Shown: positions 1-9,079 of the stretch, piece by piece | How the letters are laid out: each line of letters begins with the position of its first letter | How positions within the stretch are numbered: the first letter of the stretch is position 1 | Origin: Gammaproteobacteria bacterium | GTDB lineage: Bacteria; Pseudomonadota; Gammaproteobacteria; Pseudomonadales; Halieaceae | Direction: 5' to 3' | Assembly (NCBI GenBank): GCA_030427485.1 | Contig: JAUICG010000031.1 | Coordinates: 1 to 50,542, forward strand | DNA length: 50,542 bases | The notes under the pieces: generated by a model | Told to the model about the DNA's origin: nothing | Databases searched by the model: none | Seen by the model: the letters and a program-made list of their open reading frames with translations, nothing else | Translations under genes and position numbers: made by a program

Positions 1-37
1 AGAGCCGCTGCGGCATCGCCGCGGAACCGGCGACGCG

Positions 38-2221
38 CTACTGCACGCTGTTCTTTTCCTGGTTGAGCGCCAGACCCTGCTTGCTCAGGAGCAGGGCGTC
101 GATGAGCACGTGTCCGGCTTCTTCGAGCAGTACGTCATCGTCTTCTTCCTCTGCTTTGGCAGCGTCTTCGGCATCGACGTCGGCAAACTCGTCGCTGTCG
201 TCGGAGGCCTCATCATCGTCGCTTTCCAGCGATGTCAGTAGCTCCTCGCCCATCGCCTTGCGCCGTTTGTTTTCAATGCTCAGGGCCTTGGCTTCCTGGC
301 TGTCGCGCAACGCGATGCGTTCCGATTCCTTCAGCGGCAACTCTTTGATCTGTCGTGTTTGCTGGGCCAGTGCGACCTGGTCCTCCAGGAAAATAAAATC
401 CGGGTTATGGCCGCTGCGCTCGTCAAACTGCGCCTGGATGACCGGCAGTACCGCGGCGAGATCGCCGTAGTCACTGTGTCGAATCGGGCTGATATTGTCC
501 CAACTCAGGGCGTGATCGAGGGAGCTTTCACCTATTTCATCGGTGTTGTAGATGGACGGGAATACGATGTCCGGCACCACCCCGCGGTGCTGCGTACTCT
601 CACCGGAAATCCGGTAAAACTTGCTCTCGGTTATCTTCAACTGACCCTCGGTCAGCGGTATGAGCGTCTGCACAGTACCTTTTCCGAATGACCGGTCGCC
701 CACGATAATGGCGCGCTGGTAGTCCTGCATCGCACCGGCGAATATCTCGGAAGCGGATGCGCTCAGGCGATTCACCAGTACCACCAGCGGACCTTCATAA
801 TAAGGACTTTTCAGGCGTTTGCCGTCGCGCCAGACGCGGCGTGATGAATGGCGGATCTGGACCGTCGGGCCGTATTCAATGAACAGGCCAGTCAGTTCAT
901 TCGCTTCCTGCAGCGAGCCGCCACCGTTATTGCGCAGATCGATAACGATGCCATCCACGCCCTCGTCCTGCAGTTCCTGTAACAGGACCTTCACGTCCCT
1001 CGTGGTGCTCTTGTAGTCTTTTTCATTGCGTCGCATCGCGTCGAAATCGATATAAAACGCGGGGATATCGATAACGCCGACTTTAACGGTATCGGCGCCA
1101 TTGGGAATCTCGAGGATTTTCTTCTGTGCGGACTGTTCCTCGAGTTTGACCTTGTTGCGCACGATGGTAATGACTTTTCGCTCGTCTGTGGATTTGGACT
1201 TGGCGGGAATCACTTCCAGCCGCACGACGGTATCCTTCTTGCCCCGGATCAATTCCACGACCTCGTCCAGTCGCCAGCCGATCACATCCTCAAGCGGTCC
1301 GTCTTCGCCCTGGCCGACGGCTACGATACGGTCCGCCGGGTGCAGCTCACCCTGCTTGTCAGCCGGGCCCTTGGCGACGAGGCTGCTCACCTTGGTGTAT
1401 TCATCCTCCATCTGCAGCACGGCGCCGATACCTTCCAGTGAAAGGCTCATATTGATATTGAAGTTCTCCGTCGAGCGCGGCGACAGGTAATTGGTGTGCG
1501 GGTCGTATAATTCGGTCAGTGCGTTCGCGTATATCTGGAAGACGTCCTGATTGTTGTATTGCTTGACGCTCTTCAGTTGCCGCTTATAGCGCTTCTCCAG
1601 TGTGGGTACGATTTCGTCCTGGGGCTTGTCCGCCAGTTTCAGGCTCAGCACCTGGTTTTTCAGTTGTTTGCGCCACCGGTCGTCCAGTTCTGCCTGGTCC
1701 CGGGCCCACCGGCGGCTTTCAATATCGAGGGATATGATTTCATCCACGTTAAAATCCATCGCGGCGACCGCTTCAGGCAGGGTCTCGATGGTCGTGGTGA
1801 GACGGTCCTGCAAGCGCTGGTGGAAGCGGTTGAATATAGCGAATCCGGCGTCCAGTTTGCCTTCCCGAACCTCGTCATCCATCACGGTACGATACTTCTC
1901 GAACTCCTCGATATCGGCCGCGAGAAAGAACATTTTGCCGCTATCGAGGCTGTCGATATAGCTGTCGAGGTGCTCCGAGGAGAGTTCATCGTCATAATCG
2001 AGCTTGGCGTAGTGGCGTTCCTGAAGTTGTTCGACGAGCTCCACCACCGTATCCCGCTGCGACTGGGAATATTCCATCAGGCTCCAGGCCGGGAGCGCCA
2101 GCGAATTCAGCAGAAGCGCGGAAATCGCGAGGCCGAGAGCGGCCGGGATACGACGTGCGGTGATCTGGATAGTGCGGGGTGAGTTCAAAATATGCGTACC
2201 TGATCCTGGTGCGGCGGGCAT
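38..2221 (-). CDS. prc: Tail-specific periplasmic protease Prc (Tsp)
   Basis: C-terminal processing peptidase (family S41) that degrades or trims periplasmic and lipoprotein substrates recognised by their C-terminal tails. The protein has 727 residues, somewhat longer than E. coli Prc (about 680). A hydrophobic segment at about 27-46 fits a signal peptide or anchor. A PDZ domain spans about 255-335 and the peptidase domain about 370-545. The Ser/Lys dyad is visible as S489 in SASASEI and K514 in SFGKGTVQ, with D500 at the spacing seen in Prc. The C-terminal third includes a strongly acidic stretch (about 665-700, mostly D/E/S) before a short tail. It is transcribed leftwards and no partner gene is inside the window. 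Family assignment is firm; the start is the first in-frame ATG and could be slightly further in. Confidence 0.95.
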   Translation of the reverse strand: MPAAPGSGTHILNSPRTIQITARRIPAALGLAISALLLNSLALPAWSLMEYSQSQRDTVVELVEQLQERHYAKLDYDDELSSEHLDSYIDSLDSGKMFFLAADIEEFEKYRTVMDDEVREGKLDAGFAIFNRFHQRLQDRLTTTIETLPEAVAAMDFNVDEIISLDIESRRWARDQAELDDRWRKQLKNQVLSLKLADKPQDEIVPTLEKRYKRQLKSVKQYNNQDVFQIYANALTELYDPHTNYLSPRSTENFNINMSLSLEGIGAVLQMEDEYTKVSSLVAKGPADKQGELHPADRIVAVGQGEDGPLEDVIGWRLDEVVELIRGKKDTVVRLEVIPAKSKSTDERKVITIVRNKVKLEEQSAQKKILEIPNGADTVKVGVIDIPAFYIDFDAMRRNEKDYKSTTRDVKVLLQELQDEGVDGIVIDLRNNGGGSLQEANELTGLFIEYGPTVQIRHSSRRVWRDGKRLKSPYYEGPLVVLVNRLSASASEIFAGAMQDYQRAIIVGDRSFGKGTVQTLIPLTEGQLKITESKFYRISGESTQHRGVVPDIVFPSIYNTDEIGESSLDHALSWDNISPIRHSDYGDLAAVLPVIQAQFDERSGHNPDFIFLEDQVALAQQTRQIKELPLKESERIALRDSQEAKALSIENKRRKAMGEELLTSLESDDDEASDDSDEFADVDAEDAAKAEEEDDDVLLEEAGHVLIDALLLSKQGLALNQEKNSVQ

Positions 2222-2533
2222 TTCACACGGCCCGCGCGCTGCCGATTCAACGTAGAAACTATTGATTGTGCATTTCGCATAAAGTTCAATTGCGGCCGGG
2301 CTGGATTCGTACCGTGTACCGGTCTTATATCACTTACATAACAATGACTTGTCAAGTATAGGTTATAGCGAATATCAAATATATAGCCAGCTTTGACGGC
2401 TGGAATCCGGACCTCCGTCACAGATGCATTGATTGCGCATGCAGTTAATGACACACTTAGTGTCAAAAGCTGTTCGATCATGCAGGCGGTCGGGCATCCT
2501 TAATGCCCTTTTCCGCTGTTCCGGAGATCTGAG
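2222..2533. other. Divergent intergenic region between prc and a GST-like gene
   Basis: About 310 bases without a convincing gene. The stretch at 2330-2400 is AT-rich and should hold the divergent promoters, but I could not assign a clean -35/-10 pair on either strand. The only clear signal is the 17-bp dyad at 2449-2465, listed separately. Confidence 0.5.
2449..2465. promoter_or_regulatory. 17-bp dyad operator, site A (TGACAC-N5-GTGTCA)
   Basis: The sequence TGACACACTTAGTGTCA has perfect 6-bp arms around a 5-bp centre and sits 69 bases before the start of the GST-like gene. Dyads with the same 6-5-6 architecture and a GTGTCA right arm occur at 5302 (before the TetR gene) and 22873 (between a GST-like and the DUF2855 gene). 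Binding by the TetR protein encoded at 5381 is inferred, not shown. Confidence 0.6.
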
Positions 2534-3658
2534 ATGACGGTAGATTATATTATGTACGGCAGCGATCATTCGCTGTACTCGGGGAAAGCACGCGCGTATC
2601 TACGCTACAAGGGCTTGAACTGGGAAGAGCGGCCCGCCACGCGAGAAGTCTATCGCTCGATTATACTGCCCAACATTGGTGCGCCGATAATCCCTGTACT
2701 GGAAACCGCTGCCGGGGAATATGTGCAGGATACCACCGATATCATCGACTTCCTCGAGGCGCGACACCCGCGGGCGCCGGTGTACCCGGCGACGCCGCTG
2801 CAGCGCCTTGTCGCCCTGCTGCTGGAACTCTACGGCGATGAGTGGCTTCTTATACCTGCGATGCACTACCGCTGGAGTGTGCTGGACCAGCAATACGAAT
2901 TCATAATGTCCGAGTTTGGCAAACTCAGTGACCCCTCCGCCAGTTTCAAGGAGCAGGTCGCGATTGGTGAGAAAACCTCCAGGGCCTTCAGCGGTATGGT
3001 GCCGGCGCTGGGTGTAACGGAGGAAACCATCCCGGGAATCGAGGCGGCTTACCTCGAGTTCCTGGAGCAACTGGATCGCCATTTTTCCCGCTTTGATTTT
3101 TTGCTGGGTTCGCGCCCCAGTATCGGGGATTACGGGTTCATAGGGCCGCTTTACGCGCACCTTGGCCGGGACCCGGTTCCCAAGGCGTTGATGCAGGCGC
3201 GCGCACCGCATGTCTACGCCTGGGTGCAGCGCATGATTGATCCCGCGCCACTGGCGGGAGAATTTCTGGCGGACGATGCGATACCGGATACACTGCTGCC
3301 GATACTGGCAACGATGTTCAGGGATCAACTGCCGGACGTGTTGGATGTTATCGCACACAACAGCGCATGGCTGGACGCAAACCCGGGCGGCAATGTTCCG
3401 CGTTTTCACGGCATGCACCGGTTTAACACGGGGGCAGCCGAGGGAGAGCGGTGCATACACAGCTATGCGCAATGGTTGTTTCAACGGCCATGGCTGCACT
3501 ATCAATCCCTCGCCGGCGAGGAGAAACCGGCGGCCGATGCCCTGCTGGAAAGCGTGGGCGGCCTTGCCGCTATGAACGTGAAACTGCGCCACTGGGTAGA
3601 GCGGCGCCCCGGGCAGTTGGAACTTGTCGAGGGGCGGATGCCCCGGCCACAGCAATGA
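2534..3658 (+). CDS. GST-like protein with long C-terminal domain
   Basis: 374 residues. The N-terminal 75 residues have a glutathione S-transferase thioredoxin fold: a YGSDHSLYSGKARAYL first strand-helix, then a cis-Pro-like APIIPVLET segment and a DTTDIIDFLE helix start. An all-helical GST-C-like domain follows to about residue 240 (FLLGSRPSIGDYGFIGPLYAHL is typical of the second domain). The last 130 residues extend well beyond a normal GST of about 210-230 residues. The active-site residue cannot be assigned with confidence and the substrate is unknown. It begins at an ATG soon after a GGAG-type ribosome site, and an LLM-class oxidoreductase gene follows 16 bases downstream, probably in the same transcript. 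A relative lies at 21739-22782. Dyad site A precedes it. Confidence 0.75.
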   Translation: MTVDYIMYGSDHSLYSGKARAYLRYKGLNWEERPATREVYRSIILPNIGAPIIPVLETAAGEYVQDTTDIIDFLEARHPRAPVYPATPLQRLVALLLELYGDEWLLIPAMHYRWSVLDQQYEFIMSEFGKLSDPSASFKEQVAIGEKTSRAFSGMVPALGVTEETIPGIEAAYLEFLEQLDRHFSRFDFLLGSRPSIGDYGFIGPLYAHLGRDPVPKALMQARAPHVYAWVQRMIDPAPLAGEFLADDAIPDTLLPILATMFRDQLPDVLDVIAHNSAWLDANPGGNVPRFHGMHRFNTGAAEGERCIHSYAQWLFQRPWLHYQSLAGEEKPAADALLESVGGLAAMNVKLRHWVERRPGQLELVEGRMPRPQQ

Positions 3659-3674
3659 AACAGGAGTCACCACT

Positions 3675-4535
3675 ATGAAATTTGGTCTGGTACCGGTAAA
3701 CGTTGGCGTCAAGAGCGTTGAGCAAACTGTCGGCCTGGCGCAACTGGCGGAGTCTGTCGGCATCGAGTCGGTGTGGACCTTCGAACACGTGGTCGTACCG
3801 ATGGACTACGCGTCCAGGTACCCCTATAGCGCGGACGGCAAGATGGGCGCGCGGCCGGATACCAATTTCGTCGACCCGCTTATCGCTCTCGCCGCCGTTG
3901 CCGCCAGCACCAAAACGCTCAAATTGGGTACCGGCGTGAACATCGTCTCCCAGGCAAATCCGCTGCTGTTGGCCAAGCAGGCGGCCAGTCTCGATTTCGT
4001 CTCGGGTGGGCGCTTCATGCTGGGCGCCGGAATCGGTTGGTTGCGCGAGGAATTCGATGCGATGGGGGTGCCGTTTGCGCGCCGCGGCGCGCGATTCGAC
4101 GATTATATGGTCGCGATGAAAAAAGTCTGGTCGGGTGACGTGGTCGAGCACCACAGCGACTTTATACAGTGGACGGGCTTCAAGAGTTATCCCGTGCCCC
4201 AGGGTGGCAACGGGATTCCGGTGATCATTGGCGGCGTCAAGGGCAAAATCTATGAGCGTGTCGCGGCGCATGGCGACGGCTGGTTTCTGCCGGTGGATAA
4301 CGCCGCCGACCTGGCGGAAAAACTGGAGCCGCTCGATGCGGCCTGCACGGCCGTCGGCAGGGACCCGCGCAGCGTTGAAATCTCCTGTATGTGGGACACG
4401 CAGGGCGGGCTTGACGCGATTAAAGCATTTGAAGACGCGGGGGCCTCGCGGCTGATCGTGCCCCTGCTTGCGCTGGGCAAGGACCCGGTCGCCGGGATAT
4501 CACAACTCGCCGAGAATATTATCGCCAGGTGCTGA
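3675..4535 (+). CDS. LLM-class flavin-dependent oxidoreductase
   Basis: 286 residues of the luciferase-like monooxygenase/F420-dependent oxidoreductase superfamily (TIM barrel). It begins MKFGLVPVNVG and shows the family segments GIESVWTFEHV near 35, ASTKTLKLGTGV near 85, LDFVSGGRFMLGAGIGW near 110 and GIPVIIGG near 175. Such enzymes use F420H2 or FMNH2, and the cofactor cannot be told from the sequence. The start at 3675 was chosen because CAGGAG lies just upstream and the conserved N-terminus begins there; an upstream in-frame start at 3624 would overlap the preceding gene. It probably shares a transcript with the GST-like gene and is convergent with the crotonase gene (11 bases between stops). 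Confidence 0.88.
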   Translation: MKFGLVPVNVGVKSVEQTVGLAQLAESVGIESVWTFEHVVVPMDYASRYPYSADGKMGARPDTNFVDPLIALAAVAASTKTLKLGTGVNIVSQANPLLLAKQAASLDFVSGGRFMLGAGIGWLREEFDAMGVPFARRGARFDDYMVAMKKVWSGDVVEHHSDFIQWTGFKSYPVPQGGNGIPVIIGGVKGKIYERVAAHGDGWFLPVDNAADLAEKLEPLDAACTAVGRDPRSVEISCMWDTQGGLDAIKAFEDAGASRLIVPLLALGKDPVAGISQLAENIIARC

Positions 4536-4546
4536 TGTTTGGCCGC

Positions 4547-5227
4547 TCACTGGTGCTCGGCAAGCGCTTTTTCGTACTCCGCACGCATCGCCGCCAGTGC
4601 ATGCCTGCGCACTGCCAGCTTGTTGGCGGCGTAGGTCGCCGGCGGTAGCTGCGCGAGGTTCTCCGCTACCTCGAACGCCCGCTTGTCGAGCGCATTCGCT
4701 TCGACAACCTCGTCCAGCATGCCCATTGCCACCGCCTGGTCGGGGTCGAATACCTCGGACTGGATGGCAACCCGGGTCATATGCTGTGGCGGGATACGCG
4801 AGGCGGTGAGTTCCAGCATGGTGAGCGGCAGTTCCATGCTGATCGCCGTCTCCGGCAGCGTGATCTTGTAGCTGCCGCGGGTACCGATACGGTTGTCGCA
4901 GGCCATGATGATAAAAGCGCCCATCGCGATACCGTGTCCGGTGCAGGCAGCGACCACCGGCAGCGGAAAGCTGTAAAGCCGTATCAACAGCTGCATGCCC
5001 CTGGCCACCATTGCGACGCCTGCCTCGGGACCTTTCTTGAATTCGCCCAGGTCGAACCCTGCGGAGAACATCCCCTCGCGTCCGCGCAGGATAACAGCGC
5101 CCGCTTTTTCCGTTTCCGCCCGATCCAGCGCCTCGTTGATTGCGTCGAGAAATTTTATCCCGACCACGTTCGCTTTGCCGTCGTCGATTGTGAGAATGGC
5201 GATATTGTTTTGCAGTTCGTAATTCAT
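4547..5227 (-). CDS. Enoyl-CoA hydratase/isomerase (crotonase) family protein
   Basis: 226 residues, slightly short for a crotonase (usually about 255). The oxyanion-hole loops are visible as FSAGFDLGEF near 54 and GHGIAMGAFIIMACDNRIG near 97. The region LPETAISMELPLTMLEL occupies the place where hydratases carry a catalytic Glu. It acts on a CoA thioester, but hydratase, isomerase or another crotonase chemistry cannot be decided. It is divergent from the TetR gene, with a 153-bp shared intergenic region that holds dyad site B, so it may be controlled by that regulator. Confidence 0.85.
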   Translation of the reverse strand: MNYELQNNIAILTIDDGKANVVGIKFLDAINEALDRAETEKAGAVILRGREGMFSAGFDLGEFKKGPEAGVAMVARGMQLLIRLYSFPLPVVAACTGHGIAMGAFIIMACDNRIGTRGSYKITLPETAISMELPLTMLELTASRIPPQHMTRVAIQSEVFDPDQAVAMGMLDEVVEANALDKRAFEVAENLAQLPPATYAANKLAVRRHALAAMRAEYEKALAEHQ

Positions 5228-5301
5228 TGTCAGACCCTCGTTGTTGCCGTGTCAGGAAGAACCTGGCGTAAGTTCGTGGTGGTCACAGTCTTGCAAACAA
5301 A

Positions 5302-5318
5302 TGGCATATATGGTGTCA
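5302..5318. promoter_or_regulatory. 17-bp dyad operator, site B (TGGCAT-N5-GTGTCA)
   Basis: TGGCATATATGGTGTCA lies between the divergent crotonase and TetR genes, 62 bases before the TetR ATG. The right arm GTGTCA is identical to those of sites A and C; the left arm matches the inverse at four of six positions. The position fits autoregulation by the TetR protein. Confidence 0.5.
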
Positions 5319-5380
5319 TTAAAGAGATGGTCGCGCAAGTATGGAGCGGCATACCACCAACCTCTACGAATCCGGGAAAC

Positions 5381-5983
5381 ATGGCAGAACAGGATGTGAA
5401 AACTGTACCCGATGGGCGCCGCCTGCGCAGTGAAAGAAGTCGGCAGGCGATCATCGATGCGATGTTGCAACTCGTGGAGGAGGGCGTTCTCGTGCCCACC
5501 GCGCAGCAGGTATCAGACCGCGCCGGCGTAGGTATTCGTTCGGTATTCCGGCACTTTTCCGACATGGAGAGTCTGTTTGCGTCCGCCGACGTCATTATCA
5601 GGGCGCAGTACCAGGGCTTGTTCAGTGGCGGGGATCGCGAGGGGACGCTGGAAGAGCGCGTGCAACATGCGGTGGAGCAGCATGCGCTCGCGTATGAGGC
5701 GATCGGGAATCATTTTTTGACCACGAAGGCGCAGATGTGGCGTTACCCGATCCTGCAGGAACAATACACCCGCGCGCAACGACAGCTGCGCAGGGACCTC
5801 GACGACTGGTTGCCGGAATTACAGAGTGTGCCGGCCGATGATCGTGAATTGGTTGATGCGGTGGCATCATTCGAGTACTGGCACAGGCTGCGTGAAAATC
5901 AGGGACTGAACAAGAAAACCAGCATACGGCTCACGACCAAGCTGCTGAACAGTATTATAACCACCGCCCTGGCAGCACGGTGA
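5381..5983 (+). CDS. TetR/AcrR-family transcriptional regulator
   Basis: 200 residues. An N-terminal helix-turn-helix at about 20-60 shows the TetR pattern: RSERSRQAIIDAMLQLVEEG, then PTAQQVSDRAGVGIRSVFRHFSDMESLF. The C-terminal ligand domain is unassigned. The start at 5381 is chosen because the conserved DNA-binding domain follows at normal distance; another in-frame ATG lies at 5327 and neither has a strong ribosome site. It is divergent from the crotonase gene and followed 17 bases later by a GST gene. Dyad site B in its upstream region, repeated before other GST-like genes, suggests it represses a local detoxification/lipid regulon. Ligand unknown. Confidence 0.87.
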   Translation: MAEQDVKTVPDGRRLRSERSRQAIIDAMLQLVEEGVLVPTAQQVSDRAGVGIRSVFRHFSDMESLFASADVIIRAQYQGLFSGGDREGTLEERVQHAVEQHALAYEAIGNHFLTTKAQMWRYPILQEQYTRAQRQLRRDLDDWLPELQSVPADDRELVDAVASFEYWHRLRENQGLNKKTSIRLTTKLLNSIITTALAAR

Positions 5984-6000
5984 CGCACGAGGAGCAGCGC

Positions 6001-6684
6001 ATGATAGAACTTTACACCGCCTCCACACCCAACGGCCACAAGGCGTCCTGTACGCTTGAAGAACTCGGTATGCCCTACGAGGTTCACGCGGTGGATCTTG
6101 CCAGTGGAGAACAGCGCAGTGAGACGTACCTTGCCATCAATCCGAACGGCAGGATTCCGGCGATTGTGGACAGGTCCGCGGATGACCTTGCCGTATTCGA
6201 GTCGGGCGCGATCATGATCTACCTGGCGGAAAAAGCCGGCCGCCTGTTGCCCACGAGCAACCCGGGGCGAGCGCGAGTGATGCAGTGGCTGATGTTCCAG
6301 ATGGGGGGCGTGGGCCCGATGATGGGGCAGGCGAACGTGTTCTATCGCTACTTCCCGGAAAAAATCCAACCCGCCATCGATCGCTACCAGCATGAATGCC
6401 GGCGCCTGTTCGAGGTACTTGATCGACGCCTCGGCGAAAGCGAATGGTTGGCCGACGACTATTCTATCGCCGATATCGCCAACTGGTGTTGGGTGAGAAC
6501 CTACAAGTGGTCGGGCGTATCCAGGGACGGCCTGGCCAATCTCGACCGCTGGTTGTCCGTAATGAAGGAAAAGCCCGGATTGCGTCGGGGCATCGAGGTG
6601 CCGGTGAAAATCGACAGTATCCTGGAAGACGAAAAAGCCGCCAGCCAGTTTGCGGCGCAAGCGGGGAAAATCGTCCAGCGCTAG
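6001..6684 (+). CDS. Glutathione S-transferase (YfcG/Ure2p-like)
   Basis: 227 residues, normal GST length. The N-terminal thioredoxin fold opens MIELYTASTPNGHKASCTLEELG, a pattern typical of YfcG/nu-class bacterial GSTs. It has the cis-Pro segment NGRIPAIVD near 55 and the glutathione-binding FESGAIMIYLAE near 70. The C-terminal helical domain includes WLADDYSIADIANWCWV near 155. It probably acts as a glutathione-dependent reductase or transferase in the cytoplasm. The start at 6001 follows GAGGAG; an in-frame GTG at 5980 overlaps the TetR stop and is less likely. Probably co-transcribed with the TetR gene. Confidence 0.9.
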   Translation: MIELYTASTPNGHKASCTLEELGMPYEVHAVDLASGEQRSETYLAINPNGRIPAIVDRSADDLAVFESGAIMIYLAEKAGRLLPTSNPGRARVMQWLMFQMGGVGPMMGQANVFYRYFPEKIQPAIDRYQHECRRLFEVLDRRLGESEWLADDYSIADIANWCWVRTYKWSGVSRDGLANLDRWLSVMKEKPGLRRGIEVPVKIDSILEDEKAASQFAAQAGKIVQR

Positions 6685-6781
6685 TATCCTGGTCCGCGCA
6701 TCCGACAACAACAACCGGCGTACCCGTGAGGGGTAGTCGCGGTTAGCGGCAATACGCCCGAATCCGGTGGAGTGAGGCAAT

Positions 6782-8161
6782 ATGGCGGAACAGTTCAGGG
6801 AGCAGGGCGGCGCCGCCACCATGGATCCCAGCCCGGTATTGCGTTGGGCGACATCGACGTTGATGACACGCCTGTGTCGCCCGCAGCGGCTCGCCAGGCG
6901 GCGCGTAAAACTGGAAAAAGCCCGCGTCAGATCCGGCAGGGCGCACGTCATTGAGTACTATCACCAGGTGGACGATGGCTACAGCCACCTTGCGGCACAG
7001 GTACTGGAATCTCTCGCCGCGCGTTACGACATAGAAATCATCTGCCACCTTGTCGAAGGACCGCAGGGTAAAAACTCCGCGGAACCTGAATTGCTGTTAC
7101 AGCTTTCCCGCTACGATGCCTTTCATGTCGCTGGCGAGTACGGGCTGGCATTCGCCCGGCACGAACACGCGCCGCCGCCCGCCCTGGTACACCTCGCCAG
7201 CGCAATACTCGCCGCGCAGGATAGCCAGGGGTTTGTCGGGCGCGCGGCAGAAGTAGGGCGGGCGATGTGGGCGGAAGATGAGACCACACTGGCGCTACTG
7301 GCGCAGCGCTATGGTCGCGTGTCAGACGCTGCCGTGAGCGACAAAATGGCCTCCGCGATGGCGCGTCGGGATACCCTCGGACACTACTCCGGTGCGATGT
7401 TTTACTACGCCGGCGAGTGGTACTGGGGCGTCGACCGGCTCTATCACCTGGAACAACGGCTGGCTGCGCTTGGCATTGACAGGAAACCCGGCGAGCCGCT
7501 CCTGGTGCCCAGACCCGCGATTGAGCCGCCCGCACTGAAGGACAACGGCAGCTTGACCCTGGAGATCTACCCCTCCCTGCGCAGCCCCTATACCGCGATC
7601 AGTTTCGACAGGGCTGTAAAGCTCGCCCGCGATAGCGGTGTGAAGCTCGCGGTGAGGCCGGTATTGCCGATGGTGATGCGCGGTGTACCCGCAACGCGGC
7701 AGAAAGGCATGTATATTTTCCTGGATACCGCTCGCGAGGCGCGGGCGGCCGGTGTCCCGTTCGGCAATTTTTACGACCCTATCGGAGACCCGGCGCGCAA
7801 TGGCTATTCACTGTTCCCCTGGGCATGCGAACAGGGTAAGGGCATCGACCTGATCAGCGCATTCCTGCGCTGCGCGTTTGCCGAGGGCGTCAATATAAAC
7901 AAACGGCAGGGCCTGAGAACCGTGGTGGAAAGCGCCGGCCTGGACTGGAGCGCGGCAGCGCGGATTGTCGGACAGTCTGGCTGGGAGGCGTTACTGGAAA
8001 CCAACCGTTTATCAATGTACAACGCGGGCCTTTGGGGCGTGCCGAGTTTCCGCCTGCTCGATGAGGCCGGGGACCAAATCCTGGCGCTATGGGGGCAGGA
8101 CCGGTTGTGGCTTTTTGCCCGCGAGATTCAACGCCAGTTGTCGGCGCGGCAATCGCCCTAG
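6782..8161 (+). CDS. Tandem DsbA-fold (HCCA isomerase/kappa-GST-like) protein
   Basis: 459 residues that appear to contain two DsbA-like thioredoxin folds. The first half (about 55-245) begins with HVIEYYHQVDDGYSHLAAQVLESL. The second (about 262-450) begins with LTLEIYPSLRSPYTAISFDRAVKLA, which matches the 2-hydroxychromene-2-carboxylate isomerase/kappa-GST N-terminus where a Ser replaces the DsbA Cys. The second half ends with the GVPSFRL cis-Pro loop near 423. No CxxC is present in either half, so a disulfide oxidoreductase role is unlikely and a glutathione-dependent isomerase or transferase role is more probable. It lies 97 bases after the GST gene and 9 bases before an alpha/beta hydrolase gene. 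The first 50 residues are basic and of unclear role, so the true start may be internal. Confidence 0.72.
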   Translation: MAEQFREQGGAATMDPSPVLRWATSTLMTRLCRPQRLARRRVKLEKARVRSGRAHVIEYYHQVDDGYSHLAAQVLESLAARYDIEIICHLVEGPQGKNSAEPELLLQLSRYDAFHVAGEYGLAFARHEHAPPPALVHLASAILAAQDSQGFVGRAAEVGRAMWAEDETTLALLAQRYGRVSDAAVSDKMASAMARRDTLGHYSGAMFYYAGEWYWGVDRLYHLEQRLAALGIDRKPGEPLLVPRPAIEPPALKDNGSLTLEIYPSLRSPYTAISFDRAVKLARDSGVKLAVRPVLPMVMRGVPATRQKGMYIFLDTAREARAAGVPFGNFYDPIGDPARNGYSLFPWACEQGKGIDLISAFLRCAFAEGVNINKRQGLRTVVESAGLDWSAAARIVGQSGWEALLETNRLSMYNAGLWGVPSFRLLDEAGDQILALWGQDRLWLFAREIQRQLSARQSP

Positions 8162-8170
8162 GGAGGCTTC

Positions 8171-9055
8171 ATGCCAGAGAAATATATCCAGGCCAATGGC
8201 ATCGAACTGGCTTACGAGGAATTCGGCGAGCCCGACAACCCCGTTATCCTGCTGATAATGGGTTTGGGGACACAGATGATCGCCTGGCCGGAGGAGTTTT
8301 GCCTTGGTCTCGCCGCGCGTGGATACCGCGTTATCCGATTTGACAATCGGGATATCGGCCTGTCGCAGAAGATGGACGGCGGCCGCGTCCCGCATATGCT
8401 GAAGATGGCCGCTTACTCGCGCTTCAACCTGCCGCTGGATGTACCTTACCGGCTGCAGGACATGGCGCAGGATGCTATCGGTTTGCTGGACGCGCTGGAT
8501 ATCGATTCGGCGCACATTGTCGGCGCCTCCATGGGTGGCATGATTGCACAGTTGATGGCCGGTCATTTCCCGTTCCGGGTATTGTCGCTGACGTCCATCA
8601 TGTCCAGCAGCGGACGCAGGTCACTGCCGGGCGCAAAACGAAATGTCGCCCTGCACATGCTGCGCAGGCCGTCGACCGCGGACCCTGACGTACTGCGGGA
8701 ACACGCGATGCGCACCTGGCGCCTGATTGGCAGCCCCGCGTACCAACCCAGCGACGCGGCGCTGCGGGAGAGATTGTCGCAAAGCTACCAGCGTTCCCAT
8801 TACCCCGCCGGTCACGCGCGGCACATGGCCGCCATCATGGCCAGCGGCGATCGCATTAAAGTGCTGAAGAAAGTGGTCGCGCCCACGCTGGTGATTCACG
8901 GCAAAGCCGATCCCCTGGTGCCGGTGGCGGGGGGGATCGATACTGCACGGCTGGTGCGCGGTGCGCGGCTGGAGCTGTTCGACGGTATGGGTCACGATTT
9001 GCCGCCCCCCCTGCTGCCGCGCTTTGTCGACCTGATCAGCGAACATGCGGGGTAG
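8171..9055 (+). CDS. Alpha/beta-fold hydrolase
   Basis: 294 residues. The nucleophile elbow is GASMGG with Ser at 120. The oxyanion region is LLIMGLGTQMIAWP near 28, followed by RVIRFDNRDIGLS near 53. The acid is probably Asp in HGKADPLVP near 246 and the base His in FDGMGHDLP near 277. This layout is typical of esterase/lipase-like hydrolases related to aclacinomycin methylesterase-type proteins; substrate unknown. An AGGGAGG ribosome site lies immediately upstream. It follows the tandem DsbA-fold gene by 9 bases, so the two are almost certainly co-transcribed. It is convergent with fadA. Confidence 0.88.
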   Translation: MPEKYIQANGIELAYEEFGEPDNPVILLIMGLGTQMIAWPEEFCLGLAARGYRVIRFDNRDIGLSQKMDGGRVPHMLKMAAYSRFNLPLDVPYRLQDMAQDAIGLLDALDIDSAHIVGASMGGMIAQLMAGHFPFRVLSLTSIMSSSGRRSLPGAKRNVALHMLRRPSTADPDVLREHAMRTWRLIGSPAYQPSDAALRERLSQSYQRSHYPAGHARHMAAIMASGDRIKVLKKVVAPTLVIHGKADPLVPVAGGIDTARLVRGARLELFDGMGHDLPPPLLPRFVDLISEHAG

Positions 9056-9079
9056 GGGCTTCGGGGAAGGCCGCGCGGC

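Noticed and set aside
5341..5380. A start for the TetR gene at 5327 instead of 5381
   Set aside because: The extra 18 residues are not typical of the family and have no better ribosome site; the later ATG gives a normal TetR N-terminus.
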